Source: Sphingomonas gilva
GTDB lineage: Bacteria; Pseudomonadota; Alphaproteobacteria; Sphingomonadales; Sphingomonadaceae
Assembly (NCBI RefSeq): GCF_003515075.1
Contig: NZ_QWLV01000001.1
Span: 372,001-436,000 of the forward strand
Direction: 5' to 3'
DNA length: 64,000 nt
In this document: positions 63,891-64,000 of the stretch, one piece after another
Layout: each line of letters opens with the position of its first letter
How positions within the stretch are numbered: the stretch's first letter is position 1
Made by a program: the position numbers and the translations under genes
Notes under the pieces: generated by a model
Databases searched by the model: none
Told to the model about the DNA's origin: nothing
The model's input: the letters and a program-made list of their open reading frames with translations, nothing else

Positions 63891-64000
63891 ATGTCCAACG
63901 ACGCCCTGTCCGCGAGCCGCTTCGAGCGGCTTCAGGCGCTGCTCCGCCAGGATCCCGGCAATGAAAGGTTGCTCGCCGAATGCGCGGAAGCAGCGCTGGA
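63891..64000 (+). CDS. Start of a TPR-like protein (partial)
   Basis: Open frame from the ATG at 63891 to the window end (36 codons, no stop). CGGAG lies 8-9 nt upstream; another ATG is 6 bp earlier. The visible protein (RFERLQALLRQDPGNERLLAEC) has the spacing of a tetratricopeptide helix pair, so a TPR protein is possible. Nothing more can be said. Confidence 0.45.
   Translation, partial: MSNDALSASRFERLQALLRQDPGNERLLAECAEAAL

Overview
The window is high-GC DNA from a sphingomonad-like alphaproteobacterium (Sphingomonas or a close relative). This is inferred from three large plug-type TonB-dependent receptors tied to carbohydrate genes, tryptophan-halogenase-like flavoproteins next to receptors, an EcfG-type stress promoter, and typical sphingomonad intergenic repeats. 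No rRNA, tRNA, CRISPR array, transposase, phage gene or replication origin was recognised. Gene density is high. Many neighbours overlap by 1 or 4 bases (ATGA, GTGA, TGATG), so most of the window is long operons.

Region 1 (1-24.2 kb) is an L-arabinose/arabinan utilisation locus. A leftward operon (12.2 to 3.5 kb) encodes alpha-ketoglutarate semialdehyde dehydrogenase, an FAH-fold 2-keto-3-deoxypentonate dehydratase, L-arabinose 1-dehydrogenase, and three exported enzymes: GH51, GH127 and a GH27 that looks like a beta-L-arabinopyranosidase. Divergent from it are a TonB-dependent receptor, a GH43 arabinanase and an FHS-family permease. At the left edge are a mutarotase and an IlvD/Edd pentonate dehydratase. 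A second leftward operon (24.2 to 17.7 kb) encodes an ABC importer, a cytoplasmic GH51 and a GntR/FadR regulator. A shared promoter motif, TGTCTGAGTWAT, occurs at every transcription unit of this locus and is the likely operator. Together the genes give oxidation of L-arabinose to 2-oxoglutarate, with only the lactonase missing.

Region 2 (24.3-28.4 kb) is mixed housekeeping and stress DNA: a lipoprotein SodC, two small repetitive disordered proteins (one behind an EcfG-type promoter), a 0.48 kb stretch of interspersed repeats, thpR, a J-domain protein, bolA and a pirin.

Region 3 (28.4-46.9 kb) looks like a fucosylated-xyloglucan locus. One side has a receptor, GH35 beta-galactosidase, GH31 alpha-xylosidase with a PA14 insert, and an IclR regulator. 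The divergent operon has a halogenase-like flavoprotein, L-fuconolactonase, L-fucose dehydrogenase, a split UxaA-type dehydratase, a 2-keto-3-deoxy-L-fuconate dehydrogenase-like SDR, a RhaM-type mutarotase, GH29 alpha-L-fucosidase and FucP. A membrane-bound winged-helix protein of unknown role follows.

Region 4 (47-59.6 kb) resembles the Caulobacter maltose locus: LacI regulator, MalY-like MFS permease, a large cysteine-rich receptor, a halogenase-like flavoprotein, a paralogue that has lost the halogenase catalytic residues, a JmjC/cupin_8 oxygenase and a GH97 alpha-glucosidase. The receptor + halogenase + pseudo-halogenase + cupin_8 set is the best candidate here for an undescribed system.

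Region 5 (59.7 kb to the end) starts a flagellar export operon (fliQ-fliR-flhB-flhA), followed by the first codons of another gene.
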